Source of the DNA: Microplitis mediator
Taxonomy: Eukaryota; Arthropoda; Insecta; Hymenoptera; Braconidae
Direction of reading: 5' to 3'
Length of the DNA: 64,000 bases
Assembly (NCBI RefSeq): GCF_029852145.1
Contig: NC_079974.1
Coordinates: 9,532,348 to 9,596,347, forward strand
Both the position numbers and the translations under genes were made by a program. This document shows positions 11,886 to 23,149 of the stretch, piece by piece; positions within the stretch are counted from its first letter, which is position 1, and every line of letters starts with the position of its first letter. The notes beneath the pieces are model-generated. The model was not told the DNA's origin. It did no database searches and was given only the letters and a program-made list of their open reading frames with translations.

Positions 11886-13106
11886 AAGGAAATCAGTGCT
11901 ACTGTTACGTCAAAATAACACATATTAAGAGTAGCGCTCCTGTTTAGCCTTCACCAAGCGAAATAACTGGGACGGAGCTATAAGGATGACCTTTTATTAA
12001 AAATAAAATTAAAATAAAAATACTTATTGCTTCGTTGTCTAAGAGATAAATTAAAATATTAAAAATTAAGTAAAATAAAACTCAATTAATTTAGTAAAAT
12101 AATAAAAGCAAAATTAAAACAACTTCCAAATTTATTTAAATCAAAACAATTATTTAAAAATTATTACAAAACAAAATTAAATTTGAATAAGACAATTAAA
12201 TGCGGTTCACAATTTTTAACGCTTTATAAAATGATTTAGCTCTCGATTTCACTTGTTATAGAATTCATTTAAACATTCAATTTATTATTCAAATTTATTA
12301 TTAATTATTTATTTAATTAAATTGTTACCTTGATTTATTTGATGATTATTATTATTATCAACAATTATTTATTTGATTTGTTATTTATTATTCTTCCTTC
12401 TCAACCCTTGATAATTGATGTAATTTTATCAATATTGAATTTTATTTATTAAATGAATTATATTTAAATAATTCAAATTAGATTTGAAAATCGACGGAAT
12501 GTTTATCAAAATTATTTATTAATTAAATGAATTACCACTTTTGAATAATTCGACAATTATTTAAAAACAAAAAATTTGTATATTATATTTTAATAATTCA
12601 GTTTATAACAATTAAATCACCATGATTAATGATTTAATAAAATTAAGGACTTTGCCTTTAAATAACTAAAATTTCGTCAATGACGAATGAGCTCACTTAG
12701 GAAACTGAAATCTTTTTTGATTTCCAGAAGAGCTGTTACCAGGTAGTAACATCCCTTCCAATAATTATTTAATTATACCAATTATTTCATTGGTCATAAT
12801 TGAATCAATATTTTTTTATAATTATTATTTATATATATATTTTTCTTGACTTCCAATGCAGTTAGCAACATACGCATAAAGCATTGGAGTCGAATTCATA
12901 AATCAATATTTATTGATTCTTATTTTTCTCTTTATTGCAATATATTCTTTTATCATTTAAACATTTTAGAATTCATTTCATTTTTAATTATTAATAACTT
13001 GTTTATTAATAATTATTATTAAATTATATTTTATTATAACATTTCATAATTTTCATTTCTTATTCATTAATTATTTCATTTCTTTATTAATAAACATTTC
13101 GTTAAT
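11886..13106. other. Very AT-rich non-coding region
   Basis: No gene is seen. TGTTACGTCAAAATAAC at about 11901 resembles an LTR start and GTAGTAACA at 12743-12751 resembles an end, but no target duplication supports this. From about 12000 the sequence is simple ATTTATT-type DNA that continues on the far side of the DIRS element (18218-18640), so the DIRS element appears to have landed inside it. Confidence 0.4.
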
Positions 13107-13161
13107 AATTGGAAGATCTTACGAGCCGGCCGAAGGCCAGCGAAGTTTGATCTCAATTATC

Positions 13162-13299
13162 TGAGTGTCTCGCACGAGAGATTACGAAGGTGGTATCACT
13201 ACTTTCATGTCTTGGACCACACTTTTTAGAGCAATTTAAATTAAAAGTACCGCGTCAATCGCCTATCGTGGCGCCGCCTCGCTGCTACTTACTCATTTG
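13162..13299. repeat. DIRS terminal inverted repeat, left (3') copy
   Basis: This is the reverse complement of 18070-18206 with few mismatches, sharing GGTCCAAGACATGAAAGTAG (complement) and GGCGCCGCCTCGCTGC. The 55 bp outside it (13107-13161) are found only here and in the internal complementary region, as expected for the unique 3' extension of DIRS termini. Confidence 0.85.
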
Positions 13300-13369
13300 T
13301 ATATAGCTATCACAGTTTTCATTTTACCAGAAAGGCCCGGGAGATTAGATAATGATTGGATGGGAATCT

Positions 13370-13480
13370 CTCGTGCGAGACACTCGGATAATGTAGATCA
13401 AACTTTGCCGGCCTTCGGCCGGCTCGTAAGATCTTCCAATTATCCTTCGTGTCTCGCACTTCGAGATTACGAAGGTAGCT
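13370..13480. repeat. DIRS internal complementary region (circle-junction template)
   Basis: Bases about 13370-13438 are complementary to the element's left extremity (shared GGCCGGCTCGTAAGATCTTCC), and 13437-13480 to the right extremity (ATCCTTCGTGTCTCGCACTT). The two parts abut at AATT. In DIRS1-type elements this region is thought to template completion of the ends and fix the circle junction that the recombinase uses. Confidence 0.85.
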
Positions 13481-13596
13481 ATTTAGAGCAAAATTTTTAT
13501 AGTTAAAAATTTTTTATTAGTAATTACAGCGTGGAATAAAAATTCGTTAATTTGAACGATAGTTGTCTTAAGCAACATATCGGATTAGGGGTGATA

Positions 13597-14613
13597 TTAC
13601 TCAGGAATACTGGGTGATAACACTGCTTTTGCAAAATTATTATTTTTTAAATTTATTGGTCGGTGATAAAACTTGGCGAATACTGTCGACTCTCGGGACC
13701 AACCAGCTACTTTTCTGATCTCTTCAATAGAGACACCTCTTCCATAGGCCTTAGAGGTTGATGCGTGGCGCGTGGAGTGTGCCGTGAATCTCCGATCAAC
13801 TTCTAACTCTCCGAGCGTTGACTTTATCCAACGAGCAATCGTTTCACTTTTAACCGCCTTGTGAGGCTTTTGAAAAGAGATGAAAAGTGAATTGGTATCA
13901 CCTCGAAGGTCTTTAGTCGCAGCCAAATAGTGGTTTAAGGTTTTCGCAATGCACAGTTCCGGTTTTTCCCGGAAAAAGGGGATCTTCAACACCGGTTGTG
14001 GAGCTCCTGGCCGAGCTGTCTTTATTTTATCAGGGATAGGTATCTTAATCCCATCATCTACGGTGATGATATTCGGGATGAAGATTAAAGCCAGAGTTTG
14101 GCAACGATGGGCCGTGCCCAGAGCTAAGAGAACCACGAGTTTCTCTGTTAATTTTTTCAAGGGCAATTCACTCAGCGGAAACCACGTTGCTAACTTTTGT
14201 AATACCGGATCCACATCCCATGTGGACTCGTATTTAGGATAATTCGGCCGAATTTTTGACGATCCCTTTATAAATCGACTTATTAAACGATTATTAGTTA
14301 TATCTTCGCCAGATATCAATGACAGCGCAGCTCTGGCACAGTTTAGCGCACTATAACCACTGCTATTATTAAACTTATTTGATAAAAATTTTATAATCTT
14401 CTTCGCTGATACGACATATGGATCTCCATCACCCTGCACATTCCATTGCCACCAAGATTTTAGCGTACCATTGTATTGTTTTAGCGTCGACTCTTCTAGA
14501 GAAGCCAAAGAGATTTCAATTGCCTCATTTGGCGTTCCTTCAATCAGCAATGCTTGGCTGATAACCTGGCGGCAACCAGTTTTTTCTTCAGAGGATGTTG
14601 GCGTGACCTGCAA
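13597..14613 (-). CDS. DIRS tyrosine recombinase
   Basis: This 338-residue open frame is intact over its whole length. The N-terminal half (about residues 30-150) resembles a core-binding domain (SLEESTLKQYNGTLKSWWQW). The catalytic half shows the first arginine in GTAHRCQTLAL (about residue 185), the H-x-x-R box in HSTRHASTS (about residue 290), a downstream VAGWSRESTVF and the nucleophile tyrosine in KFYHR near residue 320. These are the R, H-R and Y residues of phage-integrase-type recombinases. The enzyme would integrate the circular DNA copy without a target duplication. Its start overlaps the end of the preceding frame (14544-15047) by about 70 bp. It is the best-preserved gene of this element. 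Confidence 0.88.
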   Translation of the reverse strand: MQVTPTSSEEKTGCRQVISQALLIEGTPNEAIEISLASLEESTLKQYNGTLKSWWQWNVQGDGDPYVVSAKKIIKFLSNKFNNSSGYSALNCARAALSLISGEDITNNRLISRFIKGSSKIRPNYPKYESTWDVDPVLQKLATWFPLSELPLKKLTEKLVVLLALGTAHRCQTLALIFIPNIITVDDGIKIPIPDKIKTARPGAPQPVLKIPFFREKPELCIAKTLNHYLAATKDLRGDTNSLFISFQKPHKAVKSETIARWIKSTLGELEVDRRFTAHSTRHASTSKAYGRGVSIEEIRKVAGWSRESTVFAKFYHRPINLKNNNFAKAVLSPSIPE

Positions 14614-16590
14614 GGGGAGACCAATAGATAAGGATTTGCTTCAAACTTAAGCCAGTCACCTATGATCAACTTATTGAAGGCTGGAAACCAAACTTGAGTG
14701 GGCCAATAGGGTACCACTAAGATACCTTCAGCTTTGTCATCCTTAATTTTTTTGATTACCCTAGTTATTATAGAGAACGGGGGAAAGGCATAAAATACCC
14801 AGTCAGACCAATTAATTGTAAACGCATCAAACGCAAAAGATCCCGGGTCCATTTTCCAAGAGCAATAGACTACACATTTGGCATTAATCCGAGAAGCAAA
14901 CAGGTCAATCTCCAGATCGTTAAACGTTCTAACAATCTCTTCAAATGCATAACCTGCCAACTCCCATTCTGCATCAGAGTTATCAATTCTTGACGAGAAA
15001 TCAGCTTCCACATTTGCCTCTGAAGAATGTACGTGGCGTATACCCACAACTGATGATCTTTACACCAGTCCCAGAACTCACAAGCCAGCTTGTGAAGGCC
15101 TGCATAACGAACGCCACCCATCCTATTAATATAGGCCAACGTTGTGGTATTGTCAACCATGAGCAATATGTCTGTATCACACCTATCTGATGCGAAACAT
15201 TTTAAAGCTAGTAACGCAGCTTGAAGCTCTAGATGGTTTGTATAGAGGACTCTCTCTTCTTGGCTCCACAACCCATTGGCGCTTTCACCCTCACAAAAGG
15301 CCCCCCACCCGGTTAAAGAAGCGTCCGAATAGATTGTTAGTTCATATTTGCTGTTCCTCACTTTCTTGCTGGCTGTCGGCAAAGCTTTCAACCACCAATC
15401 CCAATCTTTCAGCGTGAATTTGGGCACCGACATCATCGCGTCAAAACAACCACCACTTCTGTCTAAGGCTTGAGTTTTCGCTCTCTCGAATAACCTACAA
15501 TGTAGTAGACTATATTCGACTGCTGGGCAACAAGCGACTACTACCCCAATAATCCTGGCGAAATCGCGAATCTTAATCTTCCCTTTTTTCTTGATCGATT
15601 CAATTTGCGCCCGAACTGAGATTCTCTTTTCCGGCGGAAGCTCGATCCTCATCGCAGAGGAGTCTAGAATAAACCCTAGGTATTTGCACCTCTTCTCAGG
15701 TTTCAACTTAGATTTTTCGAAATTGATGCTAAACCCCAGCCACTGAAGCACTCCAACCGTTTGGTTAAGATTCTCGCTACATTCCTGAATAGAATTACCG
15801 AGGCACAAAAAATCATCTAAGTACACGACCGATAGGAAACTCTTCAGGCGAAGATAATTTATGACTGGCTCAAAAGTTTGGTAAATACCAACGGACATGT
15901 ACACAGACCAAAGGGCAGACACGCAAATTCGTAAATTTTGCCGTTAAACGTGAACCTCAAAAATTTCCGATGACATTTCCAAACGGCAATTAAGCATCTT
16001 TAAGATCGATTTTCCCCATGAAAATGTCGGGTTCGAGGAGGTTACATGCGGATCTAAGATCCTCGAGCTTAAAATGCTCTGTGTCTATAAAGGTATTCAG
16101 TTCTTTTAGATTCAGAATAAATCTTTGTTGACCGTCGGATTTAGGAACTAAAAAGAATGGTGAAAGAAACTGATCTGGGTCAAACTCAGCTTCTACAACC
16201 GCGCCTATCGACAGGAACCTATTAATCTCTAGTTGGACACATGCTGAATCCTGATCTGACCAAGATCTAACCAATGGCGAACGGTTCTGCTTAGGGGGTT
16301 GACAAAAAAGGTATCTTGTATCCTTTAATACATTGGATGACAAAGCTATCGTCAGTAATTGATTTCCATGCCTTCTCAAAATGCACCAGACGACCTGCAA
16401 ATATACTTACATCCGTCTGCAAAGTTAACGATTCTGGGATCGTTGGTTCTGGTGTCGATACTGGTTGGACTTGGGATAAGTCCCTTGTTTCGACGGCTGC
16501 AGTTTTGTCGGTGGTTTTCTCACAGTTGAGACTCTCCCGCTCGTCTGAGGTACCGACTTCTTTTGACTCGACGAGCTCTTGAAGTTTCAA
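14544..16590 (-). pseudogene. DIRS reverse transcriptase / RNase H, frameshifted
   Basis: The N-terminal piece (16590-16291) ends AGRLVHFEKAWKSIT...GYKIPFLSTP. The next piece (16400-15990, another frame) contains FFLVPKSDGQQRFILNLKELN and KIDLKDA (first catalytic Asp). The frame then shifts just after KDA (near 15985) and resumes upstream of 15922 with EFACLPFGL, then VVYLDDFLCLGNS (catalytic Y-L-D-D box) and the thumb. RNase H follows with IYSDASLTGWGAF (Asp), HLELQAALLAL (Glu) and MVDNTTTLAYI (Asp). A last frameshift (about 15000) leads to 15047-14544, containing DLFASRINAK, DPGSFAFDAF and YAFPPFSII, which is the usual DIRS tail after RNase H. The protein would make element cDNA. At least three frameshifts make this copy non-functional. 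Confidence 0.85.
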
Positions 16591-17976
16591 GGATTCGCAG
16601 GCATGTGAGGCTTTTTCGGTAAGCTAGACTTCATCTCCTCGCCTACCTTACCAATGGCCTTAATTTCCTTAACCTTCTCTACCAAATTGATACCGAATAG
16701 ATAGTCATCAGTCGTTCTCTTTTCCAATGCAGAGGCATATGCTTTGGTTAGAGTAGGCAAAATACAGGCCTTCCGTGCTACGGTCTGAGATCTATGAATC
16801 TCAATCAAAAGCTTCACTGCATCCCAGACCTTCTCCAAATTTTCCTTACTATCTGGAGCTTTGGAAGGCACTAGCGACTGAATAACTGGAGCTAGAGCTG
16901 CTAACGCCGATCCGGCCAGCTTCTGAGTGGCACAGATATACTTATCTCTCTTTAGGGCCGATTCTTTTAAATTAACGGCCACTTCTTCATTTAGAATTGG
17001 TGCCTCAAATGATAATTTCCCTTTCCTCGGATATTTTTCCAGCAGTCCATCTTTCACTTCTTTTTTCATCCCTTCAGAGAGGTAATTTTTCCAGCGGTTA
17101 GCAATACTGGAGTGTAATATTAACTCAGGCTCTGCACGCGCAGGTTTTTCACCAAAAATCCGGAGACCATCCTCATCCAGTACCCAAGGGGCCTCAGTCT
17201 CTGAGACCTTGGAGTTCTCGAATGTTAACTTCGTTTAATCAGCTGACACAGCTAACGACTCACTTCTCGTATTTGTCGTTCCATCCGAAACCCTCTGTCC
17301 CTCTTGAGCTACTGATGAATCCTTATCTTTTGAAAGCTCAGCTGCAAGACCTGGATCAGGACTAATTTCCTGTACTTCATCCTCCCCTGCACCTAAAGAG
17401 GATCCAAACATCAAACTTTAGTGTGATCTCTTTTTTTTTTTTTTTTTTAATTTCAAGATTATTTATTTACATAACTCCAAATTTATCTCTCGGATAATTT
17501 AGAATCAATGAATCTCTATTGTTGCCAGATTCAAAGCATTTTTTTTTCTAACTCCGAAATTATCTCTCGGATAATTCAGAATCAACAATTTCTCTACTTT
17601 ACCTTACAGGTAAAGTCTGGTTACCATATGAGTTCTACTTTACCTCCCGGGTAAACAGACTACACGTATAACCAAAATTTTGTGGTTTTTATAACCAACA
17701 ATTTCAATTGCCTCTTGGGCTCAAAAGTAAAGATGTAATGAAAGAAAATGCATCTCGAGCAATTTGACTTAGAAATTTCCTTTCATAATTACCTTCACTA
17801 TCTGACGGATCACCTTCTGGCGATCTGGTCGCTCTTTCGTTGCGTCCCAAGATGGCTTGATGAATCGCGTCAAATTTCGTCGCAATATCTTCCATCTTTT
17901 CCTCTAATTTATGAAGTCTCTTCGACGTCCTCTAACTCGAACGATCACAGCTTCTTGACCGCTTCTTACGTCCCAT
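16587..17976 (-). pseudogene. DIRS gag-like ORF1, broken
   Basis: The likely start is the ATG at 17976 (MGRKKRSRS, basic), with a stop a few codons later. It continues as KRLHKLEEKMEDIATKFDAI, an acidic low-complexity part, then 17069-16587 with LNEEVAVNLKESALKRDKY, LAGSALAALAPVIQSL and KPHMPANP. The helical LAGSALAAL...VIQ...P pattern is typical of DIRS gag-like proteins. The region between (17070-17700) has poly-T and two imperfect copies of a sequence with ATCTCTCGGATAATT (about 17480-17530 and 17552-17605) and no continuous frame. Confidence 0.7.
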
Positions 17977-18069
17977 TACTAACTTTTAACTTTGATACAA
18001 ACAAGAGAAAAATTAAAATATTTTTATATACTATCGCACTGCGCGTGTGGTCTGTTCGACACAAAAGAA

Positions 18070-18217
18070 ACGAATGAGTAAGTAGCAGCGAGGCGGCGCC
18101 ACGATAGGCGATTAACGCGGTACTTTTAATTTAAATTGCTCTAAAAAGTGTGGTCCAAGACATGAAAGTAGTGATACTACCTTCGTAATCTCGAAGTGCG
18201 AGACACGAAGGATAATT
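18070..18217. repeat. DIRS terminal inverted repeat, right (5') copy
   Basis: Complement of 13162-13299. It differs from the left copy in details (for example TCTCGAAGTGCGAGAC against CTCGCACGAGAG) and in the outermost bases, which match the internal complementary region instead. This non-identical pair of ends is normal for DIRS elements. Confidence 0.85.
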
Positions 18218-19084
18218 AATTTTATTTCTTTTTCTTTTAACAACAAATATCTTTATCTCTTAAAGATATTTCAAAGTTCATTTCATATTTTTTTTTATAA
18301 TAATAATTTCAAAATTTTTATTTCATATTTATTTGATTATTTTCATTATTTATTCATTCATATAATTTCATTTTCATTTCATTATTTCTTTTCAATATTT
18401 CATATTTCACATTCATAAATTTTTATCATTTCATTATTTCATTATTTCTTCACTTATTTATTTATTAATAAATTTCAATTTTTATTATTAAATATAAAAT
18501 ATATAAATTTGAATTTATATTCAAATCTTATAATTATTTATTTTCCATCAGTTGATATTTCATATTTATTTATATTTATTAAACAACAATATTTCATAAA
18601 AATAATTTGAATTTAAATTCAAATTTAAAATCATCAGCCGTAATAATGGCTGGAAGTCATTTGCTAATTAACTAATTTATGCATAGCCAGATGGCATAGC
18701 ATGTACGATTTTTAATAAATTGATTGACAGCAAGAATATGACGTCGTGACGTCACACTACCAATCTCCGGATAATTACCCGTTTCATTGGGCAATGCTTG
18801 TTTTCCACTGGTTATCCTTATACTATGCACTTGTTCCGTGCTACAATGCACTATTATACACATATTACCTGTTATTCAGTGAATCGACTTATAAATCAAC
18901 CACGATAACTTAAAGTATATGCCTACTTGCATGATTTTTGTAGTTTCGTCTTCAGTACATTAACAGACTCGTCAGTACAGCTATGTTGACGCACTCTTGC
19001 CTTAGACTACATCTCTTACTAGTACGCACCAGCGTAAAACTGTGTTGTGGGCTTCAGTCAGACACTATACTAGCAAGAGAAGAT
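18218..19084. other. AT-rich non-coding region
   Basis: Simple ATTTC/ATTTATT sequence to about 18640, then more complex DNA with a short hairpin (CAGCCGTAATAATGGCTG, about 18637). No gene seen. Confidence 0.4.
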
Positions 19085-19405
19085 GGATACCCTTCAAACT
19101 ACTTGCAAAAAAGTGTTAGGTGAGCGGTTGTAAAAAAATTTATGAGTCAACACTGCTAAAGTGTGCAAAATTGACAAAAATAACATAAAATCATGCAATT
19201 TTCCAGAATAAATTTTCCTAAGAAATATCAGTAATTTTATATAATACCGTTAGATGGACGGTGGCGATAGAAAGGTCTAACTAAGAGTTTAAAATAATTT
19301 AAACTCTTGTAATAGTGAAAATTGGCATATTTTTGTTATTTTTATACTTTCAAGGTGTACAACTGCTCACTTCACACTTTTTTGCAAGTAGTTTAAAGGG
19401 TATCC
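19085..19405. mobile_element. 321-bp MITE with about 47-bp terminal inverted repeats
   Basis: The ends GGATACCCTTCAAACTACTT (from 19085) and its complement ending GGGTATCC (19405) continue as inverted repeats for roughly 47 bp with a few mismatches. The interior matches 6860-7053. I could not assign a target-site duplication. No coding capacity, so non-autonomous; superfamily unknown. Confidence 0.75.
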
Positions 19406-19436
19406 CTCTACCCTTGCTAGGGATGGACGTTGAAAA

Positions 19437-19525
19437 AAAACATCGATGTTTTTTTCGATGTAATGCATCGCACAGTGGCATCGATGTTATATCGATACAT
19501 AAAAAAATACATCGATGTTTTCCAT
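19437..19525. repeat. CATCGATG-rich short repeats
   Basis: The octamer CATCGATG (itself a palindrome) or close variants recur about six times in 90 bp with irregular spacing. I see no further structure. Confidence 0.6.
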
Positions 19526-19540
19526 AATCGATTGTTTTTT

Positions 19541-20400
19541 AACTTCCCGCTAAGAAAATTGTAAATTTTCAAAAATTCGGGAAGTTATTGTTTTCACCCC
19601 GATTTTCGAAAATCGAGTTTTCATCAGATGTCGACGATTTGAGGTCCTAGGAAGCTATTCTGACAATTTCAGAATTATGTCCGAGTGTATATATGTATGT
19701 GTGTGTGTGTATGTACGTGTGTGTGTATACGTACGTGTGTGTGTGTACGTACGTGTGTGTGTGTGTGACCGGCCTATAGCTTTTTAACTACTAAACCGAT
19801 TTGGATGGATAAGGCAGCAATCGAAAGAACTTGTTGGCCATCAACTTTTCTGAAAATTTTAGATCATTCAATCAAGTAGACTCGAAACTATTGGCGAATT
19901 ACGGAAAAAAATTTTATTTTTTTTAGTTTTTTAGTGATTTCTCAGAAACGAATTATACGATCGACTTCAAAATCTACTCAGCTCTAGAACTCAATAAAAC
20001 GCATCGATTGCCACATTGGCAATCTCAATCGGATAATTCGTACGAAGGTTATCGCGGGCGAAAGAAATGGTAAAAAACGGTTTTTTGCGAATATCTTCGG
20101 AAAAACTGAACTAAACAATCCCGAAATCTAATCGGCTTTAGAATTTATTAATACGCGTCAATTGCACCTTAACCATCAAAATCCGGTCATTTGTCTAAGA
20201 AGTATCGTGAAAAAAAGAAATGGTGAAAAACGGTTTTTTGCATATATCTTTGAAATAACTGAACCAAATGATTTCAACATCTTAACAGCTTTAGACTTCA
20301 TCAAAACGGGTCGATTGCCACTTCAAACATAAAAGGCCATTCGGCAGCCAAAATGAAAGGTAGATTTTCCAATTACTCAATATAAAAAGTTACATACATA
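19541..20400 (+). mobile_element. Repeat family A, copy 2, with CATTCGGCAGCC tail
   Basis: Begins AACTTCCCGCTAAGAAAAT, contains GGGAAGTTATTGTTTTCACC, a GT/GTAC microsatellite (19688-19770) and GTGTGACCGGCCTATAGC, as in copy 1. Its 3' part has three degenerate internal repeats of GGTGAAAAACGGTTTTTTGC type and ends with CATTCGGCAGCCAAAATG (20338-20400), a tail that recurs at 54692. The LTR-like block 20401-25167 is inserted in this tail. Confidence 0.6.
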
Positions 20401-21266
20401 TGTCACGATATTTAAATATCGCGGCAGCTTCGCATTAGGTCGGGAGAGGGGCAACAGATGGCAGCACACGCTGCTCTCACGTCTCAAACATTATTATTAT
20501 TATTTTATGTATTATTCTGTTTTAATTACTGTATCTTTATTATTTGGTTGATTTCTTAGATGTAAATTGCGTCGGAATCAGTAAAATTTACTGATTGTTA
20601 TAAACATATAAATGGATTTTATAGACGCTGGGATGAATAATTGCGCATTTATTCATGTGCTTATGATTATTTTGGTTGGTTGACGCATCTGCGTCAACGC
20701 ATCAGTTGGCATCGGTAAATTTATTTATTTTAAATAAATTTACTATTTTTATGAGTAAATCGATGCAGGATTTATCTGGAAATCATGTTAATAGTTAATT
20801 CTGAAATGTACGGATGGTCATTTAATGTCGAGAATGGGCCAGATTACACGACAACAAATCATGCATTATTATAACAGGGATTTTATTTAATTTAAATTAA
20901 TTTTATAATATTTGAATTTGAATTTTGTTAGACTGCGCTCTCGGCCCACGCATTACCGTTGCCCTTACGCCGTTAGAGATCGATGATACAAAACTCTAAC
21001 TGATTGGTTGATACGTTTGGCCGTGTGACGAATGGGTACTCTATGGAGCCCCGAGTCCCGCCATTTCTAGAGATAAAATTTATTTGAAATTTGGATGACA
21101 CGAGCCTGAGATGGAATCAAGAGTGGGGATGCCGGCTTCGCAGCACACCGAGACGTACTCGAGCGTGACTCAATGCCTGGTGCTACTATAGATAAGACGC
21201 ATCAAAAAAAAAAAAATATTATAAACTTGCTACTATCAGCACAATACAACAAAGAAAATTTCTATT

Positions 21267-22423
21267 TACGGTGAGTCGTGAGACTCCGTAGCAGTTAATA
21301 AAAATAATTAAAAGTGAGTCTCATATAAATAAAAACATCAAAAATTAAAATAATAAAAAATTAACGGTGAGTCGAAAAGACCCCGTGTCTGATATCAAAA
21401 CGGTGAGTCTATATTTGACCCCGGATACACCTGTCTCGAAGTTCATGATTGTCGTGACTTTTTGTCGAGATCTTTTTAATAACAACTAAAATTACGCTGA
21501 GTTTAACAACCGCGTAATTAATTAAGAAAATTTATTTACAAATCGCAGCAGAAAAAAAAGATCCGGCAACATCAGCAGCTGGTGTCAGGAAGCGCGAGCG
21601 GCGTCCTTTACATTTCATGGCGTCATCATCGATTCCTGGAACTTCCTCGGTAAATTTGGAAAACATCTTGGTCAAATTAAATTTATTATTATTCGTTAAT
21701 TTTATTATAAAATATTAATTCGGAAAATCGTACAGTTATATACGTATAAGTTAGAGATAAAATCTATCGTTTTCGCGGCGTGGGTTCGAGAGTATTCGGT
21801 CACCATCTTGTATAAGTGTCTGGGTTGTCTTTGTTAGGTAGCGTCATATTAAGTAATTAATTCAGTCGAGTCTAGCGACCACTGATTAATTAATTAATAA
21901 TTAAAATCTTAAAATTTAAATTACATTTAATTTAGCAGGTATTCTCTTAGAGATACTGAGTCCCATAAACCGTTCTCTAAGAGGTGCTGAAATTTAGTTT
22001 GGTAGAAATTATTGAACATTGTGACCTTGATGCCGAGTCTCACCGACCGCATCACGAGAAACTTCAAGACAACAAAAACCCAGAACTTAGGCGGTGATAA
22101 ATTTTATAATTGCGAATATATTGTATGTGTGTGTGTGATCTGGTATTAAAATTTTCCTCGCCAGCAAATTATTAAAAATGAAGGAAGTGATAATGATTAT
22201 AGAGATTTAAGAAACTTATATGAAAATTAATTAAAATTAAAAACACGTTAAAATTGTCGGGACACTTAAAGCTTTATTATTGTTAAAGATAATTAATATT
22301 AAGTAGAAAACATATCTGTTTGTCACCATTTTGTTATAAATAAATTCGGATATATTTTATATAATTTATTGAAATAAAAATTCTCGATCGACTAATGATG
22401 TTGAGTCTGGCGACCACTCATTA
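21267..22423 (+). repeat. Eight dispersed hairpins with shared loop YGAGT(Y)...GACC
   Basis: Stem pairs and loops seen: TACGG/CCGTA (21267-21290, loop from TGAGTCG), ACGG/CCGT (21364-21386), CGG/CCG (21401-21423), AATTACGC/GCGTAATT (21490-21519, loop TGAGTTTAACAACC), TCAGT/ACTGA extended past a bulge (21862-21885, loop CGAGTCTAGCGACC), CTCTTAGAGA/TCTCTAAGAG (21944-21983, loop TGAGTCCCATAAACC), TGATGC/GCATCA (22028-22054, loop CGAGTCTCACCGACC), and a bulged stem at 22394-22422 (loop TGAGTCTGGCGACC). Stems differ completely while loops are 14-17 nt and start YGAGT and mostly end GACC. This looks like a repeated RNA-level signal, such as a Gag-binding leader element (inference). Confidence 0.65.
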
Positions 22424-23149
22424 AGTGATTGATTAAATTTAAAATTAGAACCTAACTCTGCAGCTGTGTGGTCCAGTCTTGATAAAGAGATTTTCGGACT
22501 CATCCTCGAGATTTCTTTTGTTCTCTGCTTTGTTTTGCCTTGCACACGATACTGAGAGATCGTGCAATTTTACTCTCAGTGGCGCCCTTAGAACTTTTGA
22601 GTTCAAAAGGTGTCCAAATTGTGACCTCGTAAGCCTCGTCATCAAGACCACGGAAGTCGAGGGGTACCCGATTATATTATGTTGCTGTGTTGTAAAAAAT
22701 TAACATGCGACAGGTATATTTTTCCATTGGTTGGAGTGAGACAGAGCATAAAATGGCGTCGGCTGAGGTGCCGGCTTGAAAAACACGTGCTGCCGTGGTC
22801 AGACGTGGACAATCAGTTGTCCGAGCAAGGTGTGTTGCTGTTGCCATAACTAATTTTTATTGAGACGGCATTTGGCAACAATTGCATAATTATAAAGTTT
22901 ATTGGCCAGTTGGCAGTAAAATTTTATTTTTGGGTTTAAGTAATAATCATTGCTGAGCGATTATTATACCAAATGGAACCTGTACGCATAGTATCTTACA
23001 ACGATGACTGTAAGTACCTTTGTGCTATATACATTGGCGTGTAATTTGTTCCCGCGTTGGTGGCCATTTGTATATCTCACACGTGTGAGTGAGAGAGAGA
23101 GCAATACTTATAGTAATGTTCGACGTATATAAATACTTGCGTACTTGTT

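Larger units (their letters stand above)
13107..18217 (-). mobile_element. DIRS-type tyrosine-recombinase retrotransposon, near complete
   Basis: The 5.1-kb element is read on the minus strand with the order gag-like ORF, RT/RNase H, tyrosine recombinase, which is the DIRS order. Its ends are split inverted repeats: 13162-13299 is the complement of 18070-18206. Just inside the left end, 13370-13480 is an internal complementary region: its first part is the complement of the extreme left end (from AATTGGAAGATCTTACGAG, 13107) and its second part the complement of the extreme right end (GACACGAAGGATAATT, to 18217), joined at AATT. That is the circle-junction template expected for DIRS replication through a circular DNA. 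No DDE integrase, protease or methyltransferase domain is visible. Frameshifts inactivate the ORFs. Confidence 0.9.

Noticed and set aside
11901..12751. Solo LTR TGTTACGTC...GTAGTAACA
   Set aside because: Ends are only partly complementary and no target duplication was found.
13949..14242. Plus-strand frame within the DIRS recombinase
   Set aside because: Antisense shadow of the recombinase; no motif.
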